Positions 1-7,707 of a stretch of 64,000 nucleotides of DNA are shown here, piece after piece. Origin of the DNA: Shewanella psychromarinicola (lineage in GTDB: Bacteria; Pseudomonadota; Gammaproteobacteria; Enterobacterales; Shewanellaceae); assembly GCF_003855155.1 (NCBI RefSeq), contig NZ_CP034073.1, positions 3,720,001-3,784,000 on the forward strand, read 5' to 3'. Position 1 is the stretch's first letter, and every line of letters starts with the position of its first letter. The notes under the pieces are model-generated. The model was not told the DNA's origin and did not search any database. It saw only the letters and a list, made by a program, of their open reading frames with translations. A program made the position numbers and the translations under genes.

Positions 1-2
1 CG

Positions 3-77
3 ACGCTTATAGTTGCAGGTTTTGTTTTTGTGCCGGCGTCTGATGCTGACCACCATGGTATGAAATGCCATTGTTGA
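3..77 (+). CDS. C-terminal end of an unidentified protein (5' end outside window)
   Basis: An open frame enters from the left edge and stops at a TGA at 75-77. The visible 24 residues begin with a hydrophobic stretch (VAGFVFVP) and end in a His/Cys tail, DADHHGMKCHC, which could bind metal. Too little is visible to name a family, and chance openness cannot be excluded over so short a stretch. Confidence 0.3.
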   Translation, partial: TLIVAGFVFVPASDADHHGMKCHC

Positions 78-423
78 TATAGCCGCTGACAATGATTGTT
101 TAACAATGTTGTCGTAGCAGGCAAAGCGGGTTAACTTGTCGATACGCTATGAAATGTGGATGATAACGTGGTATTAAAAGACGAGGTAAAGGTATATATT
201 TTGTAAGTGATTTATCTTTTGGACAAAACACCTTTACAAGCGCCCTTTTAAATTCGATGGTATTTCCATGTTCAAAGTCAGATGTTGGATCACCTCATTA
301 TTTAAAGGGTAAACCGTAAACAATGGAACTAGAAGCATTAGACCAGAGCCTTTTATTTGACTTTACACTATATTCAGTCAGTCTAAATATTAAATAAAAA
401 AATTATTTTTAGGGAACAACACC

Positions 424-867
424 ATGTACATGATAGTTAAACATACCCATTTGACCATAATTGCGCTTACGTTTATCTTTTTCATCATTAACTTTGTGTT
501 GACGATGAAAGGGTCTGACAAGGTTAATAATAAACTACTGAAGATTGGCCCACATATTTTATATACTCTGTTTATCTTCACCTTTATCTATCTGGTTGCC
601 GTTAATCCACTTAAATTGTACCCCTTCGTAAATGGGTGGGCATCATCTAAATTAGGTGGTTTCGTACTCTATGTACTGTCTATTACCTTTGCGCTTAAGT
701 GGGCTAAGTCAAATTTGTGGCGTATTGTGGGCTTAATTAGTGCAATATTTTGGTTCGTCATGAGTGCACGACTTGGTTTTGCCGATCATCTTAAAGTCAA
801 AGGTATAAGCGAAGATACTAATGCTTATATTGAGTTAGGACAGTCCATGTTAACAGCGATTTGCTAG
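424..867 (+). CDS. SirB2-family integral membrane protein
   Basis: This 147-residue, very hydrophobic protein has about four membrane segments (roughly residues 10-28, 42-62, 76-92 and 100-118). The N-terminal HTHLTIIALTF segment and the late MSARLGFADH segment are typical of the SirB2 family, small inner-membrane proteins of unknown molecular function. It is slightly longer than the usual 120-130 residues because of a C-terminal tail. The ATG at 424 is chosen because an AGGGA ribosome site lies 8 nt upstream at 411-415; the ATG at 430 is too far from it. It stands alone on the plus strand, left of a block of minus-strand genes. A short inverted repeat follows at 883-904. Confidence 0.75.
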   Translation: MYMIVKHTHLTIIALTFIFFIINFVLTMKGSDKVNNKLLKIGPHILYTLFIFTFIYLVAVNPLKLYPFVNGWASSKLGGFVLYVLSITFALKWAKSNLWRIVGLISAIFWFVMSARLGFADHLKVKGISEDTNAYIELGQSMLTAIC

Positions 868-882
868 GCTATTTCAATTGAA

Positions 883-904
883 GTGGTTAAGTAATGTTAA
901 CCAC
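883..904. other. Inverted repeat after sirB2-like gene
   Basis: GTGGTTAA at 883-890 pairs perfectly with TTAACCAC at 897-904 around a 6-nt loop, 16 bases after the stop of the upstream gene. There is no clear U-tract, so it is a weak terminator candidate. Confidence 0.35.
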
Positions 905-1073
905 GGTTTGATAAAATAAGCACTGACTCGCTCGATCTTTATGTCATTCGATAGCTTTTTGTCACTGGCAAAAGATAGTCATTCACGCTGAGGCAAAAGC
1001 GCTCTAGGGAAGATGAATGGTTGATAGTCCTAGAGAGCAGTAAATCTATGAATAACTTCTTGATAAGTGTAAA

Positions 1074-1478
1074 TTACTCTGCAAATTCCAAAAATGATTT
1101 TGCATAAATAGCCTTATCGTACCATTCTGGTTTTTCAGAGCAGAAAATTTTGTCTTGGGGGGCTATATCAGGGTTAGCATCTAAGCACCCTGCAGGCACA
1201 ACTAAAGCTTTACCTGAACCAGAAAGGTCAGGTACTCCACATCCACACTCAGTACAAAACGCTTTCGATATAGAACGACCAGCAACATCAAAACGTTTAA
1301 CTAATTCGAAACCACTCAACCATGTAATATTATCAGGTTGTGTGAATAAATTTGAAGCATGAGCACTGCCGGTTGTCTTTTGGCATTGTCTACAATAACA
1401 AAAGTGAAATTTATCGAAATTATTATTCATTTCGAAAGTAACTTTCCCGCATAAGCAACTACCTGTAATTTTTGACAT
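1074..1478 (-). CDS. GFA / CENP-V domain protein (Zn-binding, glutathione-dependent formaldehyde-activating family)
   Basis: The 134-residue product has the zinc-binding cysteine pattern of the GFA fold: GSCLCGKVTF at residues 7-16, CYCRQCQKTTGSA near 31-43 and FCTECGCG near 79-86. GFA domains bind structural and catalytic zinc; the namesake enzyme was reported to form S-hydroxymethylglutathione, but most small members have no known substrate. The start is the ATG at 1478 because a strong GGAGGGAG ribosome site lies just upstream (about 1482-1490); the frame remains open to 1562 but lacks such a site there. The gene is transcribed leftward like its neighbours, and an attC-like hairpin lies 40-80 bp upstream, so it may once have been an integron cassette. 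Confidence 0.85.
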   Translation of the reverse strand: MSKITGSCLCGKVTFEMNNNFDKFHFCYCRQCQKTTGSAHASNLFTQPDNITWLSGFELVKRFDVAGRSISKAFCTECGCGVPDLSGSGKALVVPAGCLDANPDIAPQDKIFCSEKPEWYDKAIYAKSFLEFAE

Positions 1479-1519
1479 TAGACTCCCTCCGTAACTGATT
1501 GCATTTAATACTTCAATAC

Positions 1520-1558
1520 GGGATGTGAGTTTTTGCGTCACAGCCCATCTTGTTAGGT
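1520..1558 (-). repeat. attC-like half site upstream of the GFA gene
   Basis: Read on the minus strand, the segment starts ACCTAAC (fits the attC R'' consensus RYYYAAC), followed by CAAGAT and an 8-of-9 inverted repeat GGGCTGTGA / TCACATCCC around a 9-nt loop. The distal GTTRRRY box that should close the structure is not recognisable. This is an inference: a degenerate integron recombination site. Confidence 0.4.
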
Positions 1559-1666
1559 GCATATAATTGATGTGTTATATGACTATTTGATATTAGCTTT
1601 CATCTTTAACAAACTTTTGGGTTAACATTTTGCCTTTACCCCCTTCTGCATTGGACCATAACATTG

Positions 1667-1816
1667 TTATCTGACCCGCTTATCGTTATATCTACATCCA
1701 CTTTCAAGACCATCAGCAAATGATGACTCTCTGCTCATTAACAAGAGTGCATAGGCACAAATATCAATAGCAAAAATGATAGCGAGTTCAAAAATTTGAG
1801 GACCAATCCATTTCAT
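1667..1816 (-). CDS. Small hypothetical membrane protein (49 aa)
   Basis: A 49-codon frame starts at the ATG at 1816. Residues 7-26 are a hydrophobic segment (IFELAIIFAIDICAYALLLM) followed by a charged tail ending KRVR. No strong ribosome site is visible upstream, so expression is uncertain. I do not recognise the family. Its size, orientation and position between possible attC-like sequences (around 1866-1900 and 1520-1558) fit a small integron-cassette gene, but it could also be a chance ORF. The same frame continues upstream to 1903 without better support. Confidence 0.35.
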   Translation of the reverse strand: MKWIGPQIFELAIIFAIDICAYALLLMSRESSFADGLESGCRYNDKRVR

Positions 1817-2136
1817 CGGTTGTTCACGTTTCCAACTGTATTGGCGTCTACCCGCACATGAAAACGGGGCTAACGACGCAGTGCAGCAGTGGCAACTTCC
1901 CATATACAGGGGAAGGTATCTCTTCTAAGCACAATTGTTGGTATAGGTCGGGTCATCACTCATTACCGCAAAATACACTTAACAAAATACGAGTGTTTAA
2001 ATCATTGCCACAGATCTTAGATGGTCCTGTTTACGCAATATGCGCGCCCGATAGGGACCAAACGGACGCAATTGGTCTGGTCGCCGCGGTCGAGCTTCCA
2101 TGTCGGCTGCCTGTTTGCGCCATTGCGCCACCGCGA

Positions 2137-3414
2137 TCAGGATTTATCGTCAGCTTCCACATCGGCCTCGCGTTCAGCCTCGGCCTTTTCGGCGGCCCAA
2201 GCACCTGCTGCCTCCACCGCCACAAATGACGCGGTGGGCAGTACACCAAGATAGCTTTCGGTTTCGTCCACTGGGGTGACCGCGCGCTGCGTCATGCGGT
2301 AAAGCGCATAAAACGCGATAGCACAGAAGGTCGCGCCAAGCACCAGCCAGAATCCGTAGGGGCCAAGCCCTTGCATCGCCAAGCCAGTAACCAGTGGGCC
2401 TAAGATCGCGCCCAGTCCGAAGGTGAAAACTAACCCCCCGGAGGCCGCTGGCATATCTTCGGTCGAAAGAGAATCGTTAGCGTGGGCCAGTAACAAGGCA
2501 TAGAGCGGCATTGCCACACCGCCAGCGAAGAAGGCGGACACCATCAAGGGCCACAGACCGCCGCTAGTGAGCCAACCCAATGCGCAAGATGCCGCGCCGA
2601 GAGAGGCTGCTCCGAAAATCAACTTACGCCGATCCATCTGGTCCGAAAGCCAGCCGATGGGATATTGCAATACCAAAGCCCCGGAGAACAGCATCGCGAT
2701 GAACAGCGCTATCTGTGTCGCCGTGAGCCCTATCTGAGTGCCGAAAACCGCGCCCATACCCGTTTGCGTCGCGAAGGCGCTGCCAAGCAAAAATATCCCG
2801 ACGGTGCCGAGCGGCGAGCCGGTGTAAAGGTCACGCAAAGGCATAGGACGGACAACTTCGACAACTGGGACCGGGGTGGCGGAAAGCAGGATTGGCGCAA
2901 AGGAGATCGAAACGAGAATCGAGGCACACATAAACAGCACTGAGGTCCCGGCATCGCCTAACGTCAGCAGGCCCTGTGCGCCGATGATACCCAGCGTCTG
3001 CGCGATCATATAAGCCGACAGCACCTTGCCGCGCGTCTCATTGGTGGCAGCGTTGTTCAGCCAACTCTCGGCAGTGACATAGATACCCGACATGCAAATG
3101 CCCAAGAGCAGTCGCAGCACAGTCCAAGCCCAAGGTTCGGTCAGCAACGGAAAGGCGATTAGCCCCGCCGACATAAAGCTGCCAAGCGCCGCGAAGACGC
3201 GCACATGCCCTACCCGTTTGATCATCAGCGGAGATAAGCGCGCGCCCAACAGAAAACCCATAAAATAGCCCGATGTAACGATGGCCAGTTCAGCAGTCGA
3301 AAAACCCTCAATCCCGCCGCGCAGGCCGATAAGGGTGAAATGCATGCCGTTGCCGAGCATGATGAACACAATGCCGAGTAAAAGGGGCCAGACCCTGAAC
3401 AACACTTTAATCAT
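2137..3414 (-). CDS. MFS transporter of alphaproteobacterial character
   Basis: This 425-residue protein has about 12 membrane segments and a major facilitator layout: an inward loop near residues 62-69 (PLMIKRVGH), RGKVLSAYMIAQTLGIIGAQ near 127-146, and a second-half WLSDQMDRRK loop near 258-267. It resembles the YcaD-like group of MFS permeases with unknown substrate. The C-terminus is an acidic, Ala/Glu-rich cytoplasmic tail. The ATG at 3414 follows AAAGGAGG, 4-5 nt upstream. The gene is strikingly GC-rich in an AT-rich neighbourhood, and the GC-rich block runs from about 2035 to 3420, which suggests recent transfer, probably from an alphaproteobacterium such as a Rhodobacterales member. 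An attC-like half site lies about 40 bp upstream of its start, so entry as a gene cassette is possible. Confidence 0.85.
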   Translation of the reverse strand: MIKVLFRVWPLLLGIVFIMLGNGMHFTLIGLRGGIEGFSTAELAIVTSGYFMGFLLGARLSPLMIKRVGHVRVFAALGSFMSAGLIAFPLLTEPWAWTVLRLLLGICMSGIYVTAESWLNNAATNETRGKVLSAYMIAQTLGIIGAQGLLTLGDAGTSVLFMCASILVSISFAPILLSATPVPVVEVVRPMPLRDLYTGSPLGTVGIFLLGSAFATQTGMGAVFGTQIGLTATQIALFIAMLFSGALVLQYPIGWLSDQMDRRKLIFGAASLGAASCALGWLTSGGLWPLMVSAFFAGGVAMPLYALLLAHANDSLSTEDMPAASGGLVFTFGLGAILGPLVTGLAMQGLGPYGFWLVLGATFCAIAFYALYRMTQRAVTPVDETESYLGVLPTASFVAVEAAGAWAAEKAEAEREADVEADDKS

Positions 3415-3454
3415 GAAACCTCCTTTCGCGCCCTGTTGATTTTTTGTGCAGCCT

Positions 3455-3489
3455 GCGGCTTTGCCGCGTCCAACTGCATGCGTTTGTTA
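3455..3489 (-). repeat. attC-like left arm and hairpin upstream of the MFS gene
   Basis: On the minus strand TAACAAACGCATGCAGTTGG is followed by AC, then the perfect hairpin GCGGC-AAA-GCCGC. This is the classic left arm and loop of an integron attC site. The complementary right arm is missing: the sequence continues AGGCTGCAC instead. Read as a broken cassette recombination site. Confidence 0.5.
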
Positions 3490-3505
3490 TTTGAGCCGAT
3501 AATTG

Positions 3506-3710
3506 CCATTGAAAGTTCAAATCCAGATGGTTTTGTGCGCAGCTGTGAAGATAAAGCTTGATTAGCCATTGAAAAGGAATGCCTTTGTCGTCAGCCATTT
3601 CGTTAGAATAGGCTATAGTCTCTTTATCAAGCCTGATTGTGATTTATTCGTTTAATGTCTGTGTATAGGGATGGCTGGACAGAATTTGAAAAGTCATATT
3701 GTTTACCCAT
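3506..3710 (-). pseudogene. Decayed BrnA-type antitoxin (ribbon-helix-helix family), frameshifted
   Basis: From the ATG at 3710 one minus-strand frame gives MGKQYDFSNSVQPSLYTDIK, a BrnA-like N-terminus. It runs off frame near 3644-3647, and the next frame continues ITIRLDKETIAYSNE, MADDKGIPFQWLIKLYLHSC and AQNHLDLNFQW, the DNA-binding strand-helix-helix and C-terminus of this antitoxin family. One inserted base (ATAA for ATA) joins the two perfectly. No stop follows the usual terminal Trp; the frame reads on through the attC-like arm. BrnA normally neutralises and, with BrnT, represses its own operon. The remnant of brnT lies directly upstream in the same order as intact brnTA operons. Confidence 0.6.
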
Positions 3711-3978
3711 GGCGAAATTCCTCGAATATTTACGTTCGAATTTTTCTGGTTTTCGAGCAGATATTATTCGAATTGATTCATCTGTTTTCACTTAAAGGCA
3801 AACCACAAGCAATGTTAACGCTATGCCGATTCCAAGAGGGATGAATATATCTTCCTCATCACAATGGTCGGAGTCTTTAATCAATCGAGCATGTGGATCA
3901 AAAAACTGTTTGTGTTCCCTAAAAAAATGCCGTGTCACTTCCAAATTGAAGACTCTTTAGCTCGGTCCACTCAATCGT
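3711..3978 (-). pseudogene. Decayed BrnT-type toxin gene
   Basis: Segments of a BrnT-like ribonuclease toxin are readable in different minus-strand frames: TIEWTELKS (N-terminus, near 3978-3952), then FFDPHARLIKDSDHCDEEDI and FIPLGIGIALTLLVVC (core), then ESIRIISARKPEKFERKYS (C-terminus). At least two frameshifts and an in-frame stop separate them, so no functional toxin can be made. The last segment is in frame with the brnA remnant and has lost its own stop. BrnT toxins are mRNA-cleaving enzymes commonly carried in chromosomal integrons, where they stabilise the array. Together with the brnA relic this is a dead toxin-antitoxin cassette. Confidence 0.6.
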
Positions 3979-4140
3979 ATATCTTACATGCGTGCATTAT
4001 AATTATTACATAATTATAAACAAGCGGCTTCTAACCATATCATTTTCTGTTATATCACGGCTCGCCATGCTGATATGGATTTTACGACATAAGCAAGTGC
4101 CCTATGCTCGTAATAGGCTGCGCACTAAGGTGCAAACCAT

Positions 4141-4570
4141 CTCATCCTGTTATCGCTACTTTACAAGCTCGATCTGGCCAAGGGTATTTAACCCGACGGG
4201 ATGAGCCGCAAGATAGCAGATTAACTACGTCCTTAAATATTGGCGTGATCTCAGGTTTTAGGAGTGACTTCTATTTTGGCACGAATAGGCCTATCTATTA
4301 GCCAGTTTGCGTTTAGGGATTATGCATTATTATGATCCAGTCTTATCGTTTCAAATCAATTAATGATCCACCCTTATGGTTTCGGGTTTTATCATTCGGT
4401 TTACAACTTTTGCCTAATCTGTTGATTTCCGACACAGGCGGTTCCAGCCTTAACGTTGCAATAACATGTGAATGATATGCCATTTAGGCCGTTTGCATGT
4501 TAAGCACGAACAATATTTTCTTTATTAGCTTCTCTTAAAACCAATCCCCTTCACTTTGGCGTCAGTAATT
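4141..4570 (+). repeat. Dispersed repeat of about 430 bp, copy 1
   Basis: From CTCATCCTGTTATCGC to GGCGTCAGTAAT this segment is nearly identical to 13365-13780, with its last part matching 14089-14109, in the same orientation. The first half contains a short open frame (LQARSGQGYLTRR...) shared by both copies with both silent and replacement differences. The second half contains two imperfect direct copies of ATGATCCANNCTTATNGTTTC about 30 bp apart. No transposase or clear terminal inverted repeats were found. It may be a non-autonomous mobile element or a relic of a larger one. Confidence 0.75.
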
Positions 4571-4818
4571 GTCCCATATACTTCACTTATACTTATTGGA
4601 TAAACATAAGTCTCTTATTATGTGATTGATTACCGTTAATTTTAAAATACTTCACGAGCATGTCCTTACTAGAATATATCCCTTCACTATCTCGATCAGA
4701 CATATCACTTGCTACGATATAATTGTCAATTTCACTAATTATTTTGCCATACTGATTCTTCGATGATGATCACACAACGCCACAATTATCAATATTCGCC
4801 ATGTTGCTAATACTTTGA

Positions 4819-5901
4819 TTAGCGGTGCGAGTAAAATGTCCGCTGCAGCAAGGGGTTAGTTTTAAATGGAAAAAAGAAGAGTGCTAAAATAGCGTTTCGA
4901 TTTACAACCCATTTTATAAGCAATGGAATTGAGATACTTAATAAAAATGCTAAGATAGCCAGTGATGTCAAAAATATTATATTATCTGCTGTACTTTTAG
5001 AAGTATAACCATATGCATAACTATACGCATTGTATTCAATCCATTTGTGAAATATGAGAATATATAGACTAGAGCTCCCTAGTGCCAACGGTATACGCAT
5101 TAAGGCTTTATTTTTTGCAATAAACCATGAAACACTCAGTATAAAGTAAATGCCGCATGCGGCCCCTAACGTCGCTAAAGTAGGTACTTTATATAGTCGC
5201 TTATTTAAGTCGGTGTGCGCTTCTGAAAACGATATAATACATATAAAAATAATTATAGATAAAATAAATAGATAAGTATTTGGAGAAAAGTTAATAATCT
5301 TATCTTTAAGTAAGAAACCCGATATAAAGTATACCGATGTTATCAATATGATATCGATTGAAAATGGTAGTTCTGGCAATTTGATGAGCGAGTTAAAGAT
5401 CGTTAAATCACTATCGCTAACCATACCAATTAATAATGAACCAGAAAATAAAAATATCAGTAATAAAATAGACTTGTTATAGTAAGATAAGGCGTTAAAC
5501 CGAGTAAAGCGAAAAATAAAATAACTAAAGCAATATACTGAAAATAAGTGAGTTAGAAACCATAATGGCACCCATCTTATGGTGTTGCCATTTCCATAAA
5601 AAATACCTTTTAGCTGGGATATAAGATTATCATCTTGAGAAATAACACTGAAGAAAAAAAGCATAAAAAGCACAGAAAAGTATGGTTTGAGCAGCGCTTC
5701 TGCTTTTTTAAAAATAAACGCTTTAGGAGAAATTGAATAAGAAAAAAACACCCCAGATAAAAAGAAAAACAGTGGCAACCGAAACAAAGCCATTGGTTCA
5801 ATTATTTCTGGAAAAAAAGACTTCAAATTACTGTGAAAAATAGCCACTAAAGTAATTGATATACCTTTTGCTACATCAATATAAATAGTGCGATTTATCA
5901 T
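4819..5901 (-). CDS. Acyltransferase family 3 membrane protein (fucose 4-O-acetylase-like)
   Basis: The 360-residue protein has about ten membrane helices and the acyltransferase-3 N-terminus: IYIDVAKGISITLVAIFHSN near residues 5-24, with the conserved His of the first helix, then PLFFFLSGVFFSY near 43-55. Family members transfer acyl groups, usually acetyl, onto surface polysaccharides or other envelope glycans; the substrate here cannot be told. The start chosen is the ATG at 5901, preceded by GAGGT 4 nt upstream; an in-frame start at 5919 lacks a better ribosome site. The gene is AT-rich, has no operon partner, and is the first gene to the left of the integrase stub, where a captured cassette would lie. 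Confidence 0.8.
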   Translation of the reverse strand: MINRTIYIDVAKGISITLVAIFHSNLKSFFPEIIEPMALFRLPLFFFLSGVFFSYSISPKAFIFKKAEALLKPYFSVLFMLFFFSVISQDDNLISQLKGIFYGNGNTIRWVPLWFLTHLFSVYCFSYFIFRFTRFNALSYYNKSILLLIFLFSGSLLIGMVSDSDLTIFNSLIKLPELPFSIDIILITSVYFISGFLLKDKIINFSPNTYLFILSIIIFICIISFSEAHTDLNKRLYKVPTLATLGAACGIYFILSVSWFIAKNKALMRIPLALGSSSLYILIFHKWIEYNAYSYAYGYTSKSTADNIIFLTSLAILAFLLSISIPLLIKWVVNRNAILALFFFPFKTNPLLQRTFYSHR

Positions 5902-6407
5902 ATCTACCTCAGAAAGCAATCGAACACCATGTAAGCGGAAGATAATCGGTGACTATAATCTTTGATCTATAAAGCTATAGCCAACTGTTATTCTTCGTTT
6001 GATTGCAACCACATCTACTTTTCGCTCAACATGGTTTTGAACCATTTATGCTTAAGCCTATTAAGGGAATTACACTAAATCCATTTAGGCTAAATTATTC
6101 AGTCAAAATTCTAAACTACAACATTAAAGTTAGCACAAAAAACAATTCAAGCAAATGCCAGAAATTTTAACTAAAAAGCACATTTTTAAAAAAATACCGA
6201 TAACAAGTAGCAACAACTACCGTTTTAGTCTTTATGCATTGCGCAGTTTTCAAACCTACACTCTACTTTGACATTAGAGTAAACACTTGTTTTTAATTGT
6301 TATTTATGTTTTATAAAAGTATAAGCGCGTACTATTTATCTAATATTACTGCGAACATCATCAAAAATTAATAATAGTATATCCGTACCATTTTATTGTG
6401 AGCTCTT
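5902..6407. other. AT-rich non-coding stretch between acyltransferase and integrase stub
   Basis: No convincing gene was seen. A 6-bp dyad ACTCTA (6260-6265) and TAGAGT (6275-6280) is present. If the integrase stub at 6408 is real, the integron attI site and promoters would be expected in its right part, but I could not identify them. Confidence 0.4.
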
Positions 6408-6554
6408 ATGATGACCAAAAGTCCGTTTCTAAATCAAATGAGACAAGAAATGCATATGCGGGAATATCGCATTAGAACTGAAAAAGCCTACTTTTATTGT
6501 AAAATCTGCAGCAAATGCACCACCGACAGCTGTGCTGCTGATATAACAAATTAA
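6408..6554 (+). pseudogene. 5' stub of an integron integrase (IntI-like)
   Basis: The 48-codon frame begins MMTKSPFLNQMRQEMHMREY then RIRTEKAYFYCKI. Integron integrases start with just such a segment: SPFL, an amphipathic helix, then RTEKAY followed by YW-I and a SAM-like core-binding domain. After about residue 31 the similarity ends, with a Cys-rich tail and a stop at 6552. The core-binding continuation and the whole tyrosine recombinase catalytic domain (R-K-H-R-H-Y) are absent, so this is an inactive relic. Its orientation, pointing away from the leftward-transcribed genes at 1074-5901, is that of intI relative to a cassette array. The identification rests on a short motif. Confidence 0.55.
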
Positions 6555-6627
6555 ATACCGGCAAGGTAGGGAAATGCTATCGACAACACCGATAAAATAA
6601 ACATCTACAAAGGATGTAAAGCCTTTA

Positions 6628-7707
6628 TTATATGGCTACAATTAATCTTTTTTGTTTTATCATCGGCTCAGCGTCAAGCTCAATCGAGACAATATTAGCG
6701 TCAATAATCTGCTTTTCAGAACAACAATTTCTGCCTTTATGCTTTGACTCGTAAAGCGCCCTATCGGCAGTTTCCATCAGTACCCTCGGATTGCATCCTC
6801 GATGCGGAATGATCGAGCTTACCCCAAAGCTTGCAGTAACCCAGGGATTACCAGATGCTTTACTGTGAGGGATTTTAAGCGCTTCAATGGTTTTTCGAAT
6901 ACGCTCTGCAACTAGCATCGCACCATTTGAGTCTGTTTCCGGCAGAATAACGGCAAACTCTTCTCCTCCGATACGCGCTATTTTGTCCAGATGCCTAAGA
7001 TCCATCCCTTTCAGCGTACTCGCCACGCTAAGTAGGCAATTATCGCCTTGCTGGTGACCAAAAGTATCGTTAAACATTTTAAAACAATCGATATCCATCA
7101 TGATCACCGCCATTGCGGTTGCAGATCGGGATGCTCTTTGCCACTCATCAGAGAAAATCTCATCAAATTTCCTTCTGTTAACCAGTCCTGTAAGACCATC
7201 TAGTGTTGATAGCATTAGCAGTTGTTGGTTAGTTTCTTCAAGCTGTTGCTGTAATTCTTCCAGCTCGGCTAGCTTATGATCGAATTCTATGTTTTTTTGG
7301 TGCAGTGCATGTTTTTGTTCATATAACTGAAGAAAAACGCTGATTTTACTGCTGAAGATGTCGGCATTAAGGGGTTTAACTAGGTAATCAACGGCTCCGG
7401 ATTGGTAGCCTTTAAATATGTTTGCGTCAGCACTTGATTCTGCAGTAATAAAGATAATCGGGATATTCCGGGTTTTCTTATTCCCTCGCATCAATTCAGC
7501 AACTTCATAACCATCCATCGTCGGCATCCTTACATCTAGCAGTACCAGAGCAAAGTCATTGTCGAGTGTATGGGCTAGCGCTTGTTCTCCAGAAGTTGCT
7601 CTGATAAGTGTTACGTTAAACTCAGAGAGAAGATGATCTAATGTAATCAGATTTTCTATCCGGTCATCTACAATCAAAATTTTAGGGGGTGCTAGCATAG
7701 TTAACAT
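6628..7707 (-). CDS. Response regulator with diguanylate cyclase output (REC-coiled coil-GGDEF)
   Basis: Residues 9-125 form a receiver domain with acidic pair D14/D15, phosphorylatable D58 (VLLDVRMP) and lysine in LVKPL. A coiled coil (about 135-165) leads to a GGDEF domain (about 170-330) with an intact GGEEF active site and RHLD five residues upstream, the inhibitory I-site for c-di-GMP. It should make c-di-GMP when phosphorylated and be product-inhibited. The ATG at 7707 overlaps the end of the CheB gene by 7 bp, so it is translationally coupled as the last gene of a four-gene operon whose hybrid kinase (9118-13170) is the obvious phosphodonor. Confidence 0.93.
   Translation of the reverse strand: MLTMLAPPKILIVDDRIENLITLDHLLSEFNVTLIRATSGEQALAHTLDNDFALVLLDVRMPTMDGYEVAELMRGNKKTRNIPIIFITAESSADANIFKGYQSGAVDYLVKPLNADIFSSKISVFLQLYEQKHALHQKNIEFDHKLAELEELQQQLEETNQQLLMLSTLDGLTGLVNRRKFDEIFSDEWQRASRSATAMAVIMMDIDCFKMFNDTFGHQQGDNCLLSVASTLKGMDLRHLDKIARIGGEEFAVILPETDSNGAMLVAERIRKTIEALKIPHSKASGNPWVTASFGVSSIIPHRGCNPRVLMETADRALYESKHKGRNCCSEKQIIDANIVSIELDAEPMIKQKRLIVAI

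Noticed and set aside
1866..1900. Third attC-like segment (GCTAACGACGCAGTGCAGCAG)
   Set aside because: The core box has a base that violates the RYYYAAC consensus and no second arm was found; kept only as a weak hint in the integron finding.
1858..2254. Plus-strand ORFs of 77-123 codons at the left edge of the GC-rich block
   Set aside because: They are antisense to the end of the MFS gene; high GC removes stops and leaves long empty frames.
3407..3598. 63-codon minus-strand ORF as an intact gene
   Set aside because: It is the C-terminal part of the frameshifted BrnA relic reading on through the attC-like arm into the MFS start.
3992..4301. Overlapping plus-strand ORFs of 65-70 codons in repeat copy 1
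   Set aside because: They lie mostly inside the dispersed repeat, have no ribosome site, and in copy 2 the shared reading starts and ends differently; treated as a possible coding relic, not a gene.
6260..6280. ACTCTA/TAGAGT dyad near the integrase stub as a LexA box
   Set aside because: It does not fit the gammaproteobacterial LexA consensus CTGT-N8-ACAG.
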